Positions 29,801 to 37,853 of a stretch of DNA of 64,000 nt are shown here, piece after piece (the first letter of the stretch is position 1; every line of letters starts with the position of its first letter). Position numbers and translations under genes: made by a program. The stretch is from Sabulibacter ruber (GTDB lineage Bacteria; Bacteroidota; Bacteroidia; Cytophagales; Hymenobacteraceae), in contig NZ_JAFFID010000001.1 in the NCBI RefSeq assembly GCF_017355955.1, forward strand, positions 1,178,001-1,242,000, read 5' to 3'. The notes beneath the pieces were generated by a model. That model was given only the letters and a program-made list of their open reading frames with translations. It had not been told where the DNA came from and ran no database searches.

Positions 29801-30483
29801 AGGGGGCTCCATTCAAGACTTAAATGGCTTAGCACCGGCGTAAAACCCATGGGGTCAACGAGCGTGCCCCAGTCTATGGGGCCTTTTATCACGCCCAAAC
29901 CCTGCCCCACCCCGTAGGCCGCCACAAAAAGCAGAACGCCGCCCAGGTAGCTGGCCATGCCTTTGCGGGTAAGGGCCGCCATAGAGAATTGGATAGCCGT
30001 GGCGATAAACGCGTTGGGTAGCACCAGATAGAAGTATGAACTGAGATAGGCCGATAGTCTGAACGGACCCAGAATTTCAGCTTCTATCCCCGTGAAATAG
30101 ATGGTCAGGAAGATACCCGCCGGAATGCCTAGCAGGACGAGCACGTTGAGCAGAAAGGCTGCCAGGAACCTTCCGCCCAGATAGTCCTTTTTGCTGGCGG
30201 GCGAGGTGTAGGTGAGGGAGACCATGCGCGTCTGCACATCCCTTGCCGCCGCATCGCCAGCTACCGCTCCGCTCATCAACAGCCAGAAAACGCAGCATAA
30301 CACGGTGACGGCAGCAATAACAATGGGTGCATTGAGCAAGACATACCCTTCCCGCGCATCAGAAGCGTAGTTGGCCGTAAGAAAGAGATACGCCAGCACG
30401 AACACGACCGCAAAGTACCCCCACGTAGACACCTGCCGAAGCTGGTAGGTAAACTCCAGGTGAAAAATCTTCCGGAACTTCAT
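26860..30483 (-). CDS. ABC-2 permease fused to M1-family aminopeptidase
   Basis: A 1207-residue membrane protein. The N-terminal half (about 1-560) has two sets of transmembrane helices of ABC-2 permease type. A last membrane segment near 590-610 is followed by a periplasmic-side M1 peptidase domain with HEVAHQWWG (His952, Glu953, His956) and the third ligand candidate Glu976 in ISESLAW, the spacing seen in this fused subfamily. Its start overlaps the stop of the ATPase gene by four bases (ATGA), so the two form one transporter. Related fusions are common in Bacteroidota; substrate unknown, possibly export with processing of peptides. It likely responds to the divergent LytS/LytTR pair. Confidence 0.92.
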   Translation of the reverse strand: MKFRKIFHLEFTYQLRQVSTWGYFAVVFVLAYLFLTANYASDAREGYVLLNAPIVIAAVTVLCCVFWLLMSGAVAGDAAARDVQTRMVSLTYTSPASKKDYLGGRFLAAFLLNVLVLLGIPAGIFLTIYFTGIEAEILGPFRLSAYLSSYFYLVLPNAFIATAIQFSMAALTRKGMASYLGGVLLFVAAYGVGQGLGVIKGPIDWGTLVDPMGFTPVLSHLSLEWSPLETNTRLLTLEGAFLANRVLWLCLAMGMLTLTYFRFQFILPETGQKRKQTLQPTTTKATLSWLTWERAESLPQGRGSFSFNTNLHQLKLLTFNSFWALAKAKSGLLLLGFIAVVVGLAMPGNLKNKGVPMLPRTDQVLTILAAPFTEPGKFWIVIFLLVIFYAGELVWRERESGLHQLSNAAPVPEWVLFLSKFLSLGLLLMACLVFLLFSGILAQIGIGGAEVEVGLYLKVLFGFQLVECLLFALLVLVVHVVVNQKYLGHLVMLLVFGLLMYAPNLGLEHKLLVFGSSPKWSYTNMGGFGPSVAPWLWFKSYWVAWALLLAVVARLLWVRGQEQSLKARLQLARRRFTRTTALTTVVAVGGILLLGGFIFYNTNVRHDYLNYSTLAAQQAAYEHRYKQYQNVPQPLLTGVKLQVEMYPSQRTVEISGTYLLVNKSQVAIDSVHLAPGAGVETTSVHFDRPVNEVLLDEELGFRMYALAKPLHPGDSLRLSFQVTYKARGFANNGADAQVRENGTHFRNMEWLPVIGYQPYRELDEAAARKTYGLTPRPATTSLYDVAARRYAAFPERISFEAIVGTEANQQVVAPGTLRRTWTKDERRYFHYATDAPIRNEYAFYSANYAVQEGKWRNPSASLGQEVSIQIFYPPGLTKNPERMVKSAIASLDYYTKQFGPYPHRQLRFVAHPGYSFGNHAAPINITAEEGFFLLNPEADERGFDLVTAVVAHEVAHQWWGNQLKQAYVEGAGLISESLAWYSAMGVLESAYGSAHKKRLLSFLMEEYENPQTKAALPLLHADDWYQSYRKGPMALYALSQYIGKDKVNGALRGLLQKHPPGKVPFPTSLDLYQELKAATPDSLQYLLHDLFKANTFWDLKASKAIVKQTKGGAWQVSINVQARKTVVSEAGLEKEVPLKDWMEVGVYASAKAGEELGKPLYLQKHFIHSKQQTITVTVPDKPSQVGIDPNHLLIDWNLKDNVTEVKM

Positions 30484-31418
30484 GGCTGTACCTCCTCCAC
30501 TTCTATAAGCGTTGCGTGTTGCCCTTGCACCCCGGTCATGGCGCTGAAGTACACATCTTCCAGGTCTGGCACTACGGGTTCAAAACCGCTGCCTGGGTCT
30601 ACCGGGCTATACACGTGCACCAGGGTGCGCCCTCCCAGAGACTTGGCAGAAATGACCTGGTGCTCCTGGGTTACAGCAGACAGCTTTTTTTTCTCAATGA
30701 GCATGCGCCATACCTTTCCACTCAGGGAAGCCACCGCCTTCTGCGTTTGCGCCTCCAACAGAATTCTTCCTTTATTGATGATGGCCAGGTTGGTGCACAG
30801 TTCAGACACGTCCTCCACGATGTGCGTGGAGAGAATCACCACACTGTTCTCGCCCAACTCACTCAGCAGGTTCAAAAACCGGATGCGCTCGGCAGGGTCT
30901 AGTCCGGCCGTGGGTTCGTCCACAATCAAGAGTTTGGGGTTGCCCAGCAGCGCGACCGCCACCCCGAAACGCTGCCGCATACCGCCCGAATAACCGCCCA
31001 ATTTCTGATTGCGCTTGTCCCAGAGGTTGGTTTGTTTCAGCAGGCTTTCGGTCACTTCCTTGCGGGAGGCCCTATTAGTAAAGCCTTTGAGCACCGCAAA
31101 GTAATCCAGCAGTTCCTCTGCGGTGGCTTTGGGATATACCCCGAAATCCTGCGGCAAATAGCCGAGGCTCTGGCGCACTTCCTCCTTTTGGTTCACCACA
31201 TCCAAATTCCCCAAGTGAATCTGCCCCTGGTCCGGTTCCTGCAGCGTAGCCAAGGTGCGCATCAGCGTTGATTTTCCGGCCCCGTTAGGTCCCAGCAAAC
31301 CGTACATGCCGGGTGGAATGGTCAGTGAAATGTTCGTCAATGCCTGAACGCCGTTGGCATAGGTTTTAGAGACGTTCCTAATCAGAAGGCTCTCGGTGTG
31401 GTTGTCCATATATTTCAT
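30480..31418 (-). CDS. ABC transporter ATP-binding subunit
   Basis: A 312-residue ATPase partner of the permease/peptidase fusion. Walker A GPNGAGKST (about 40-48), Q-loop LPQDFG, signature YSGGMRQR, Walker B LLIVDEPTAGLDP, and switch His in STHIVEDV. The C-terminal extension beyond residue 230 is typical of ABC-2 exporter ATPases. A second ATG three codons in (31409) is an alternative start. Confidence 0.95.
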   Translation of the reverse strand: MKYMDNHTESLLIRNVSKTYANGVQALTNISLTIPPGMYGLLGPNGAGKSTLMRTLATLQEPDQGQIHLGNLDVVNQKEEVRQSLGYLPQDFGVYPKATAEELLDYFAVLKGFTNRASRKEVTESLLKQTNLWDKRNQKLGGYSGGMRQRFGVAVALLGNPKLLIVDEPTAGLDPAERIRFLNLLSELGENSVVILSTHIVEDVSELCTNLAIINKGRILLEAQTQKAVASLSGKVWRMLIEKKKLSAVTQEHQVISAKSLGGRTLVHVYSPVDPGSGFEPVVPDLEDVYFSAMTGVQGQHATLIEVEEVQP

Positions 31419-31925
31419 GCTTGTGCAGTTGAATGTTTTCAGAAGTAGGTCTATTATTTCATTATTTAATTTTGGCTTGTTTTTGTAGAATCAGGCCAAA
31501 TTCAAGTAGCTCACAGCCATTTAAAAGGCGGCTTTGATTCATTGAGCTAGTACCCCCTCGCTCGCCTCTGGCGAGTGTGAGTTAACCGCGGCCTCTGGCT
31601 GCTTGCATGCAAATCCAATCCCTTCCTTAGCGGCGGGACGCCTCCTGATGACTCACACTCGCCAGAGGCAAGCGAGGGCACTTTAAGCTAAGAACTGCCT
31701 TGGAGGAACCTGTATGCCTATTCTTTCCCGCTCCTTTCTTGATCAAAAGAACCGTCTTCTTAACAGAGCACAAAAACCGATATGCAACCGCTGGGAAGCA
31801 ATCGACGAAGGGCGGCTTTTCATCCTTGAGTGCACTGGCAGGTTAGGGTTTGACTTTCGTAGAGGGAGAAAAGGAACTGGTCGAGTAGAGGTGCTGAGGC
31901 TGCGGGGAAAAGGTATCTTTGTTCT
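31419..31925. other. Divergent intergenic region carrying an inverted-repeat element
   Basis: About 507 bases between the ABC ATPase and the sensor kinase. It contains the 28-bp inverted repeat element at 31555-31678 and promoters for both directions. The open frame at 31714-31956 overlaps the kinase start and has no coding character. No other feature recognised. Confidence 0.5.
31555..31678. repeat. 124-bp MITE-like element with 28-bp inverted repeats
   Basis: Left arm 31555-31582 and right arm 31651-31678 are reverse complements except for one mismatch (C versus T at arm position 9). The arm core GCCTCTGGCGAGTGTGAGT is G/C-rich and contains a smaller palindrome (CGCC..GGCG). The 68-base interior is non-coding. 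Unrelated in sequence to the element at 26693-26864. Confidence 0.65.
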
Positions 31926-32969
31926 ATGCAGAGAGTCAAAAAAATCTTCCGGCTGATTCACCTTTTCGTCTGGACGCTGTTCACCTTTTTGGTGGGCCTG
32001 CAATTGCGGACGGATGACCAATCTTACTGGCTTCCATTAACAACAGGGTTTATGCTGACGGCTTTGTATGTTTTTTACAGCCACTTCTATCTCCTGACCA
32101 AGTACTCGGGCCAGAAAAAGAGGAAGGAATATTTTCTAAAGCTGGCAGCAATTTTCTTCACCGGCCCTTTCCCATTCGTGATTTTACATCCTAAGACTTC
32201 TGGTACATGGGACCTGTTCCTGGGATATTATCCTGTAACGCTGTTGACCATGGTTCCCATTTTTCTCTTTCTCGGCTGGCTGGCCCGGGTCACGGAGACG
32301 CTGGTGCTGAATACCATCAGAAAAGAGCAGTTGGAGAAACAGGCGGCGGAAACAGAGCTGCACTACCTGAAATCGCAGATAAACCCCCACTTCCTGTTCA
32401 ACACCCTCAACAACATCCACACACTGGTCTACAAGCAAGCCCCCACGGCTCCAGAAGCCGTTTTGCGCCTGGCATCCCTGATGCGCTACATGATTTATGA
32501 ATCCAATGCCCCCACGGTGCCGCTTACCCGGGAGATCAACTACCTGCAGGATTATATTGGATTGCAGCAGCTCCGGTATAAAAACTCGCCGGTAGTGGAC
32601 CTGACCATACATGGTTCGCCAGAAACCTGTGAGATTGCTCCCCTGCTGTTCATTCACCTCCTAGAAAACGCGTACAAACACAGCCCCGCCCGGTTGGAGC
32701 CCGGGGCGATAAAGGTGAGGGTGGAAATAAAAGCCAATTCGCTTACCTTTCAGATTCAGAACCCAATCGGGAGTAACCAGAAGAAGATGGAGGTGGAGGA
32801 GCCCGGTGGAATCGGATTGGCCAATGTCCAGAAGCGGCTGCAATTACAATACCCAGAGCAGCACCGCCTGGAAATTCAGAACACCGGAGAAACGTTTGGG
32901 GTAAATCTTGAAATTAACGGTACGCACGCGCACGTCCATGAAAGAGAAACTCAGCTGCTACATCATTGA
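31926..32969 (+). CDS. LytS/YehU-type sensor histidine kinase
   Basis: A 347-residue inner-membrane kinase with four predicted membrane helices in the first 120 residues, then the His_kinase domain: coiled region ETELHYLKSQINPHFLFNTLNN with the phosphoacceptor His155, LMRYMIYES, YIGLQQLRY, and a short ATPase domain with HLLENAYKHSP and GGIGLANVQKRL. No extracytoplasmic sensor domain is seen, so the signal is probably sensed in the membrane. It overlaps its response regulator by 32 bases. Confidence 0.94.
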   Translation: MQRVKKIFRLIHLFVWTLFTFLVGLQLRTDDQSYWLPLTTGFMLTALYVFYSHFYLLTKYSGQKKRKEYFLKLAAIFFTGPFPFVILHPKTSGTWDLFLGYYPVTLLTMVPIFLFLGWLARVTETLVLNTIRKEQLEKQAAETELHYLKSQINPHFLFNTLNNIHTLVYKQAPTAPEAVLRLASLMRYMIYESNAPTVPLTREINYLQDYIGLQQLRYKNSPVVDLTIHGSPETCEIAPLLFIHLLENAYKHSPARLEPGAIKVRVEIKANSLTFQIQNPIGSNQKKMEVEEPGGIGLANVQKRLQLQYPEQHRLEIQNTGETFGVNLEINGTHAHVHERETQLLHH

Positions 32970-33663
32970 TGACGAGCCTTTGGCCCAGGAGATTCTGGAA
33001 GAATACGTTGCCAAAGTCCCTTTCCTGGAGCTGAAAGGAACGTTCATGAGTCCTTTGGAAGCGGCGGAGAACCTGAAAAGGGACAAACCTGATTTGCTTT
33101 TCCTAGACATTACCATGCCAGACCTGGACGGGCTCAGCTTCATTCCCCTGCTGAACCCCAAACCCATGATCATCCTGACCACGGCCTATGCCCAGTATGC
33201 GCTCAAAGCCTTTGAGTTGGAGGTGAAGGACTACCTGGTGAAGCCTTTCTCCTTTGAACGATTCTACAAAGGGGTGCTACGGCTATACCAGGAACATAGC
33301 GCCAGTCAGATACCTGCGAAGAAAGAAGTAACTGCCGAGCCTAAAAGCGAGCAGGAGTACCTTTTCCTGAAGGTGGGCCACCGCATCCAGAAAGTTGCCA
33401 CAAAGGACATCCTTTTCATAGAAGGCATGAAGGACTACCTTCGGGTGCATACCGCCCAGGAAAAGATCATGACCCTCACCAGCTTCGCCAAACTGGAAGA
33501 ACTGCTGCCGCCCCAAAATTTCGCCCGCGTGCATCGGTCGTTTATGGTGGCCATTGACAAGATTGACCACATTGAGAAAAACAGGATCAGCATCGGGGAT
33601 CAAATCATCCCCATCAGTGATACCTACGCCGATGCTTTTTATAAAATGCTGAAGGGTATTTGA
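32938..33663 (+). CDS. LytTR-family response regulator
   Basis: A 241-residue regulator. Receiver domain with the acidic pair in IIDDEP (about 9-14), phosphoacceptor Asp57 in LLFLDITMP, TTAY and LVKPF; LytTR DNA-binding domain from about residue 130 (EYLFLKVGHRIQKVATKDILFIEGMKDYLRVH, FARVHRSFMVAIDKI). The ATG at 32938 gives a standard receiver N-terminus; an in-frame ATG at 32908 would add ten unusual residues. The pair probably regulates the divergent ABC/peptidase operon, an inference from position. Confidence 0.94.
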   Translation: MKEKLSCYIIDDEPLAQEILEEYVAKVPFLELKGTFMSPLEAAENLKRDKPDLLFLDITMPDLDGLSFIPLLNPKPMIILTTAYAQYALKAFELEVKDYLVKPFSFERFYKGVLRLYQEHSASQIPAKKEVTAEPKSEQEYLFLKVGHRIQKVATKDILFIEGMKDYLRVHTAQEKIMTLTSFAKLEELLPPQNFARVHRSFMVAIDKIDHIEKNRISIGDQIIPISDTYADAFYKMLKGI

Positions 33664-33790
33664 ATTCTTAGTTCCAGACTAGAGTATTACTCCCTGAGAG
33701 TTTAAGATGAAAAGTGATTATGATCATCGCAGAATCTGGTAATCCATGCCAGTTCCTCTACAAAAGTTATACTTGAGCACGCTTGAGGGT

Positions 33791-33832
33791 ACTAAAAAGC
33801 CTTGTATACTAGAGTTTACAAGGCTTTTTAGT
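33791..33832. terminator. Terminator hairpin after the LytTR regulator
   Basis: Perfect 16-bp arms, ACTAAAAAGCCTTGTA at 33791-33806 and its complement at 33817-33832, with a 10-base loop and flanking A/T runs on both sides. Confidence 0.75.
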
Positions 33833-33892
33833 TTGGGCCAGCATTCTTTATTCAGCTTCTGTTTTCAATACCTTTTGGTAAAAGAGCTTAAA

Positions 33893-33964
33893 AACAATCC
33901 AGGCTCTGAGTCCTTGCTGGTAATAAATCTCTTCCACTAGCAAGGATCCAGAGCCTGGATTGTT
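33893..33964. terminator. Long hairpin, probable terminator of the SRPBCC gene
   Basis: Arms of 26 bases (33893-33918 and 33939-33964) pair with two mismatches around a 20-base loop. It ends 14 bases from the stop codon of the convergent SRPBCC gene. The G/C-rich core (ATCCAGGCTCTG) and lack of a long T tract leave a termination role likely but unproven. Confidence 0.55.
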
Positions 33965-33978
33965 ATACTTACTAACTA

Positions 33979-34395
33979 CTAGTTGGCCTCTATATACTTC
34001 TTGAAGTTGTTCAAGATGGCTTGCCAGCCGGCTCTTTGCATTTCGGCATCGTGTTCGCCCTCGGCGTCAAAAGTGGTGGTTACTTTGGTGGTTCCGCCCA
34101 GGTCTTCAAACTCGGTGGTGGACTGTCTGCCGTCGGTCATGGTGTAGGTGAGGCGCTTTTGAGGGATAACTTCATCGTACACGGCTTCAAAGTCAAACCC
34201 GAAGCTACCGTCCTTGGCTTCCATTCTGGCGAAATACTTTCCGCCCACCGTCAGATCGTTGTCTGCCGCCGGGCATTGCCAGTCTTCGGTAGCGAAATTC
34301 CAGTTGGTGATGTGTTCAGGCTGGGTATAGAAATCCCAAACTTTGTCTGTGCTTGCTGAGATGGTTGCTTCAACCGTGATTTTAGTTTGTTCCAT
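33979..34395 (-). CDS. SRPBCC (AHSA1-type) domain protein
   Basis: A 138-residue START/Bet v1-like single-domain protein. The pattern ITVEATISASTDKVWDFYTQPEHITNWNFAT at the N-terminus and the C-terminal helix GWQAILNNFKKYIEAN are characteristic of AHSA1/polyketide-cyclase-like members. These bind hydrophobic ligands, but no ligand can be predicted. Followed upstream by a DinB-like gene on the same strand, 106 bases away. Confidence 0.9.
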   Translation of the reverse strand: MEQTKITVEATISASTDKVWDFYTQPEHITNWNFATEDWQCPAADNDLTVGGKYFARMEAKDGSFGFDFEAVYDEVIPQKRLTYTMTDGRQSTTEFEDLGGTTKVTTTFDAEGEHDAEMQRAGWQAILNNFKKYIEAN

Positions 34396-34501
34396 GGTTC
34401 TATTTTGGTTTGTTAACTAGTTCAAGATTGTAGGTAAGTCATTTCAATATTGCCCTCAAGAAGGTCTGAAACCCTTAGGCATCTTGAAGGCAAGATTCAT
34501 T

Positions 34502-35083
34502 TTAGCGGTTTTGTTCCTGGCTGCCGTTTAAGAATTCCTCTGTGAAGTGTTCTTTCTGTTTGGGCTTAGAAAACTTTTCCTGGTTATAAATCTGCGAATT
34601 TCCTTTGGGAATTGACAGCGAAGTCCACTCTTTTTCGGAGAGCATTTTTCCCAGAAACACAATCTGACCCACATGGTACGGGTAATGGGCCAATTGCCTG
34701 TTGATAGCTTCCATTACCGTATGCCCCTGGTTTCTGATGTAAATGATCTTACCCAGGTCTTGGGTAGTCAAAGAATCAAGCGCGGCAAACAGGCAGGCCC
34801 AGCCTTCCTCCCATGTGGCTAAAACTTCTGCCCTGGTCTGGAGGTCATTTTCAAATTCGGCATCCCGGTTGCGCCATTCTTTTTCTCCGTCTGAGGTCAG
34901 GAAATCGGTCCAGCGGGAAAGCATGTTTCCCCAGAGGTGTTTCACGATGGTGGCGATGCTGTTGCTGTCTTCGTTAAACTGCCAAAACAGTTTCTCGTCC
35001 GGCACTTGCGGGAAGGTCTTGTCACCGAGCATTTTGTAATACTCAAACTGCTTTCTTACGCTTTCTAAGTAATCGGTTTCCAT
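34502..35083 (-). CDS. DUF1572 (DinB-like four-helix) protein
   Basis: A 193-residue protein of the DinB superfamily. The three metal-site histidines are visible in TIVKHLWGNM (His49) and AHYPYHVGQIVFLGKML (His133 and His137 region). DUF1572 members are often thiol or metal dependent, with unknown substrates. The last 25 residues are polar and probably disordered. No signal peptide. Confidence 0.88.
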   Translation of the reverse strand: METDYLESVRKQFEYYKMLGDKTFPQVPDEKLFWQFNEDSNSIATIVKHLWGNMLSRWTDFLTSDGEKEWRNRDAEFENDLQTRAEVLATWEEGWACLFAALDSLTTQDLGKIIYIRNQGHTVMEAINRQLAHYPYHVGQIVFLGKMLSEKEWTSLSIPKGNSQIYNQEKFSKPKQKEHFTEEFLNGSQEQNR

Positions 35084-35222
35084 GATTCTTTAGCTCAATG
35101 TTACTGAATCTGATCTCTGCAAAAACTCAGGTATCAATCATGGCAAACGCCATAGGCCGAGGCCTGCCGGTCATAATCTGAAGTGGAGTTCTTTTCCAGC
35201 AATTGTCGCCGGGGGTTTGTAT

Positions 35223-35262
35223 CTGTTTTCGCTCTGTTTACTGAAAAGCAGCCCTAAAATAA
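35223..35262. repeat. 40-bp palindromic intergenic repeat, copy 3
   Basis: Starts CTGTTTTCGC and ends CCTAAAATAA; about 30 of 40 positions match the family consensus. Confidence 0.55.
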
Positions 35263-35420
35263 GGAAAGAAAAGCGGGCATTCTGCTGGTGAAGATAGTTC
35301 TTTTGTAGTAGCCTGCACAACTTCAAGAGGCTTTGGTATACCAGTTTTTATAGCTTTCCGCTCCTGTTAATCGGAAGTAAATGGTACAGTTCAAAATGCA
35401 ATGACAATTAGGTTCTGAGC

Positions 35421-35460
35421 CTGTTTTAGACCTGTTTTGGTTAAATCTGCCCTAAAACAG
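35421..35460. repeat. 40-bp palindromic intergenic repeat, copy 4
   Basis: Starts CTGTTTTAGA and ends CCTAAAACAG, so the outer ten bases pair almost perfectly; about 32 of 40 match. Confidence 0.6.
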
Positions 35461-35611
35461 CAACACCTTGGAGCCTCACTCCAGAAGAAAATCGATGACC
35501 TGATTCAGCAAAAAGGCTATTCAGTAGAACAAAGAAATCAGCTTTCCATAACCTTTCTGCTTTTTGGCTTGAATAAAGTGTATAGGAGAAAATTTACCGC
35601 TTAAATCATAA

Positions 35612-35644
35612 AGAAAGCCGCTCAAGATACTTGAGCGGCTTTCT
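35612..35644. terminator. Terminator hairpin downstream of the beta-helix lipoprotein gene
   Basis: Perfect 15-bp stem (AGAAAGCCGCTCAAG and CTTGAGCGGCTTTCT) with a 3-base loop ATA, about 30 bases beyond the stop of the minus-strand gene at 35676. Confidence 0.7.
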
Positions 35645-35675
35645 GCTTAATCTACAACCTATAACTGTTCAACTT

Positions 35676-37853
35676 TTATTTTGGCTGGTAAATACTGCCT
35701 TTGGCGTTGTTCCCAAACCAGTTGGCGGTTTCGGCGTCTGCATTGAGGATACTAGACGGAGGGGCAAAAACTCCCCACCCTTTACTGTTGAATATCTCGC
35801 AGTCAACCAATTTCGCTGCTCCTTTTACGGTGATGTTAGCCGTAGGCCCAATTTCCCCAGGGATGTTGGCTCCTCCGTAACCCACGTTCACCTCGTTCAG
35901 CTCATTCAGCGGGCTAGTGCTTTCAAAGATGATACCCTGCCAGTAGGCTAAACGGTTTTGTGCGTGGAAACCAGTAAACAAGACCTCAGAATCTTTCAAG
36001 CCTTTGGCAATCAGGTAACCGTTGTTTTGCACCCGCAGCACCCTGTTCTCTTCAAACTGCAAGACAATAGGTTTTGCTGGTTGGGAGACCATTTTCACCC
36101 CTGTTCTGATATATAAATCAGTCAGAACGTGAACATACAACCCCCCAATTGGATTAGGCCAGTTCTGCATTCCTCCTTCACTCACCACTCCTTCGGTTTC
36201 AATGCCGTTATAGCCGTTGTTTCCGTAGAATCTGGAGTCGCTATCCAAGCGGTGGATCTGGTTGGGAGCAACATACATGGCAGCACCGGTATTGAAGCTG
36301 AAGCTGTTGGCAGCAAAATCTGCTATATACCCTCCGGTAGAGGCTACTACCATCCCGTACCCGGCGCTGTTGGTAATAGAGGAGTGTGTCAGTTTCAGGA
36401 CACCTCTTGAGCCAGGCTGGTTAGGATCAGTCCACAGCAGCACATTGGCTTTGATGTCTCTGTTGCCTACCCGGTAACTGGTTTCTCCTCCGTAAGACAC
36501 TTCGGTATGGGTCAATTCGCTGGTTACCTTCTGGGTGGTGAACACAATACCCTTCCAGGAGCCTTTCAATTTACTCCAGCCGGTAAAGGTGATTTTCTTG
36601 TCTGCGGTACCAACCGCATTCAGGTTACCCATTCCCATTACCTGCAGGCCAGTGCCTCGCATGAATTCTACGGTAACGCCGGGGGCAACAGACAGGTCTC
36701 CTTCTACTCTGATGTCACTGATGGCGATATACTTCACGCCGTTTTTCAAGGCAGGCAGGTGAGAAGTGGTATACTCTGGCACAGAACCCGCAAGGGCAAC
36801 TCCTTTTGAGTCGTTTTGCGCCACAAAGTTAGAGGCGGCATCCAGCATTTGCGCAGCGGAAACAGACACGGTAATAGGCATGGCGCTGTTATCAATGAAA
36901 GTATTGTTGGAGAACTGGGTAAGGTTACCGGCAGACATACCGTAGCCATTGGCGTGTTTGAAGGTAGAGTTGGTTACCCTAAACGAAGCACCCGAGTGTA
37001 ATCCGCCGGCAATACCAATGTTGGTTTTCACATTCATGTGGGTGCTAAGGTTACTGCTGCCACCATAAGCCATTTCCACATAATCAAAGGCATTCAAATC
37101 ACTCGTGGATTCTACCAGGATACCTCTCCAGAAGCCGGGGGTCTTGCTTCTACCGGTGAAAACAATCTTTTGCGCAGCGTTTCCTATGGCATTCAAATAG
37201 CCGCCGTAGCCAATGTGCAATCCTTTGTCGGCCTCAAACTCTATCACTACGCCGGGGTCTACCGTTACCGGGGCAGATACCCAAAGGAAACCAGTCACCA
37301 CGTAATCGGGTTTGGTTGGGTCTTCCACCCTGTTGGTAAGCCGCAGACTGGAAGTAATATCCTCGCTTAGAATCCCATAGGGCAGATCTTCGCCTGCGGG
37401 AGCGGCCGTTACTTTCACCTTATCGGTTTTCTGGCCGTTTTTGCTGGAGACGGTCAATTCCAGTTCATACTCTCCTGCTACATCGGGCACAAAGGTGGGT
37501 TTGGCTTGGGTAGCAGCAGTTAAGACAGCATTGCTTCCGGCGGGCTTCAGGGTGTAAGTCCAGCTAAAGGTAAGCGGCTCATTTTTTGTATTTTTTGAAT
37601 TTGAACCATCCAGGGTAACGGTCTGCCCAACATGAACCGACTGGTCTGCCCCGGCATCTGCCAGGATAAAGGCGGTGTCTGGTTCGGGGTCTTCTTCGTC
37701 TTCCTTGCAGCTTACCAACAGCGTGGAAAGTGCTACCATTAGCAGCGTCAGTGCCTTGATACTGGCCGAGAAGGCTTTTGCTCTAAGAGAGGCCAAGGAA
37801 GGCTGCACCCCAACCTGAGTTACATTTTTTTGTGGAATCTTTAAATTTTTCAT
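35676..37853 (-). CDS. Surface lipoprotein with PKD-like domain and three beta-helix modules
   Basis: A 725-residue lipoprotein. A long basic N-region precedes a hydrophobic stretch and the lipobox VSC (Cys49). A PKD/Ig-like domain (about 64-150, ADAGADQSVHVGQTVTLDGSNS) is followed by three related right-handed parallel beta-helix modules starting near 175, 385 and 590. Each has a V.PGV..EF..-G-YLNA.G-...I.FTG pattern and then WRGI, WKGI or WQGI and YGG. Such proteins usually bind or cut polysaccharides, but no catalytic signature is recognised. Unlinked to a susC/D pair. A 620-base divergent region lies upstream. Confidence 0.85.
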   Translation of the reverse strand: MKNLKIPQKNVTQVGVQPSLASLRAKAFSASIKALTLLMVALSTLLVSCKEDEEDPEPDTAFILADAGADQSVHVGQTVTLDGSNSKNTKNEPLTFSWTYTLKPAGSNAVLTAATQAKPTFVPDVAGEYELELTVSSKNGQKTDKVKVTAAPAGEDLPYGILSEDITSSLRLTNRVEDPTKPDYVVTGFLWVSAPVTVDPGVVIEFEADKGLHIGYGGYLNAIGNAAQKIVFTGRSKTPGFWRGILVESTSDLNAFDYVEMAYGGSSNLSTHMNVKTNIGIAGGLHSGASFRVTNSTFKHANGYGMSAGNLTQFSNNTFIDNSAMPITVSVSAAQMLDAASNFVAQNDSKGVALAGSVPEYTTSHLPALKNGVKYIAISDIRVEGDLSVAPGVTVEFMRGTGLQVMGMGNLNAVGTADKKITFTGWSKLKGSWKGIVFTTQKVTSELTHTEVSYGGETSYRVGNRDIKANVLLWTDPNQPGSRGVLKLTHSSITNSAGYGMVVASTGGYIADFAANSFSFNTGAAMYVAPNQIHRLDSDSRFYGNNGYNGIETEGVVSEGGMQNWPNPIGGLYVHVLTDLYIRTGVKMVSQPAKPIVLQFEENRVLRVQNNGYLIAKGLKDSEVLFTGFHAQNRLAYWQGIIFESTSPLNELNEVNVGYGGANIPGEIGPTANITVKGAAKLVDCEIFNSKGWGVFAPPSSILNADAETANWFGNNAKGSIYQPK

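Larger units (their letters stand above)
35084..35675. other. Intergenic region with two palindromic repeat copies and a terminator
   Basis: About 590 bases. It contains repeat copies at 35223-35262 and 35421-35460 and the hairpin at 35612-35644. A plus-strand frame from 35419 to 35604 encodes a protein-like stretch (KKIDDLIQQKGYSVEQRNQ) but has no ATG and begins inside the repeat, so it is at most a gene remnant. Confidence 0.5.

Noticed and set aside
26155..31925. Search for a transposase or integrase linked to the two inverted-repeat elements
   Set aside because: Neither element contains or adjoins such a gene, so they are reported as repeats and not as insertion sequences.
32908..32937. 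Earlier ATG for the LytTR regulator
   Set aside because: Would prepend ten residues unlike any receiver domain; the ATG at 32938 starts in the standard way.
33859..33898. Possible ninth copy of the 40-bp palindromic repeat, starting CTGTTTTCAA
   Set aside because: Only the T-rich and A-rich cores line up; about half of the positions disagree with the consensus, so it cannot be separated from chance.
35419..35604. Plus-strand frame encoding a protein-like stretch (KKIDDLIQQKGYSVEQRNQ)
   Set aside because: No ATG or GTG start, a stop codon immediately upstream, and its 5' part is the palindromic repeat. At best a decayed gene end; not called.
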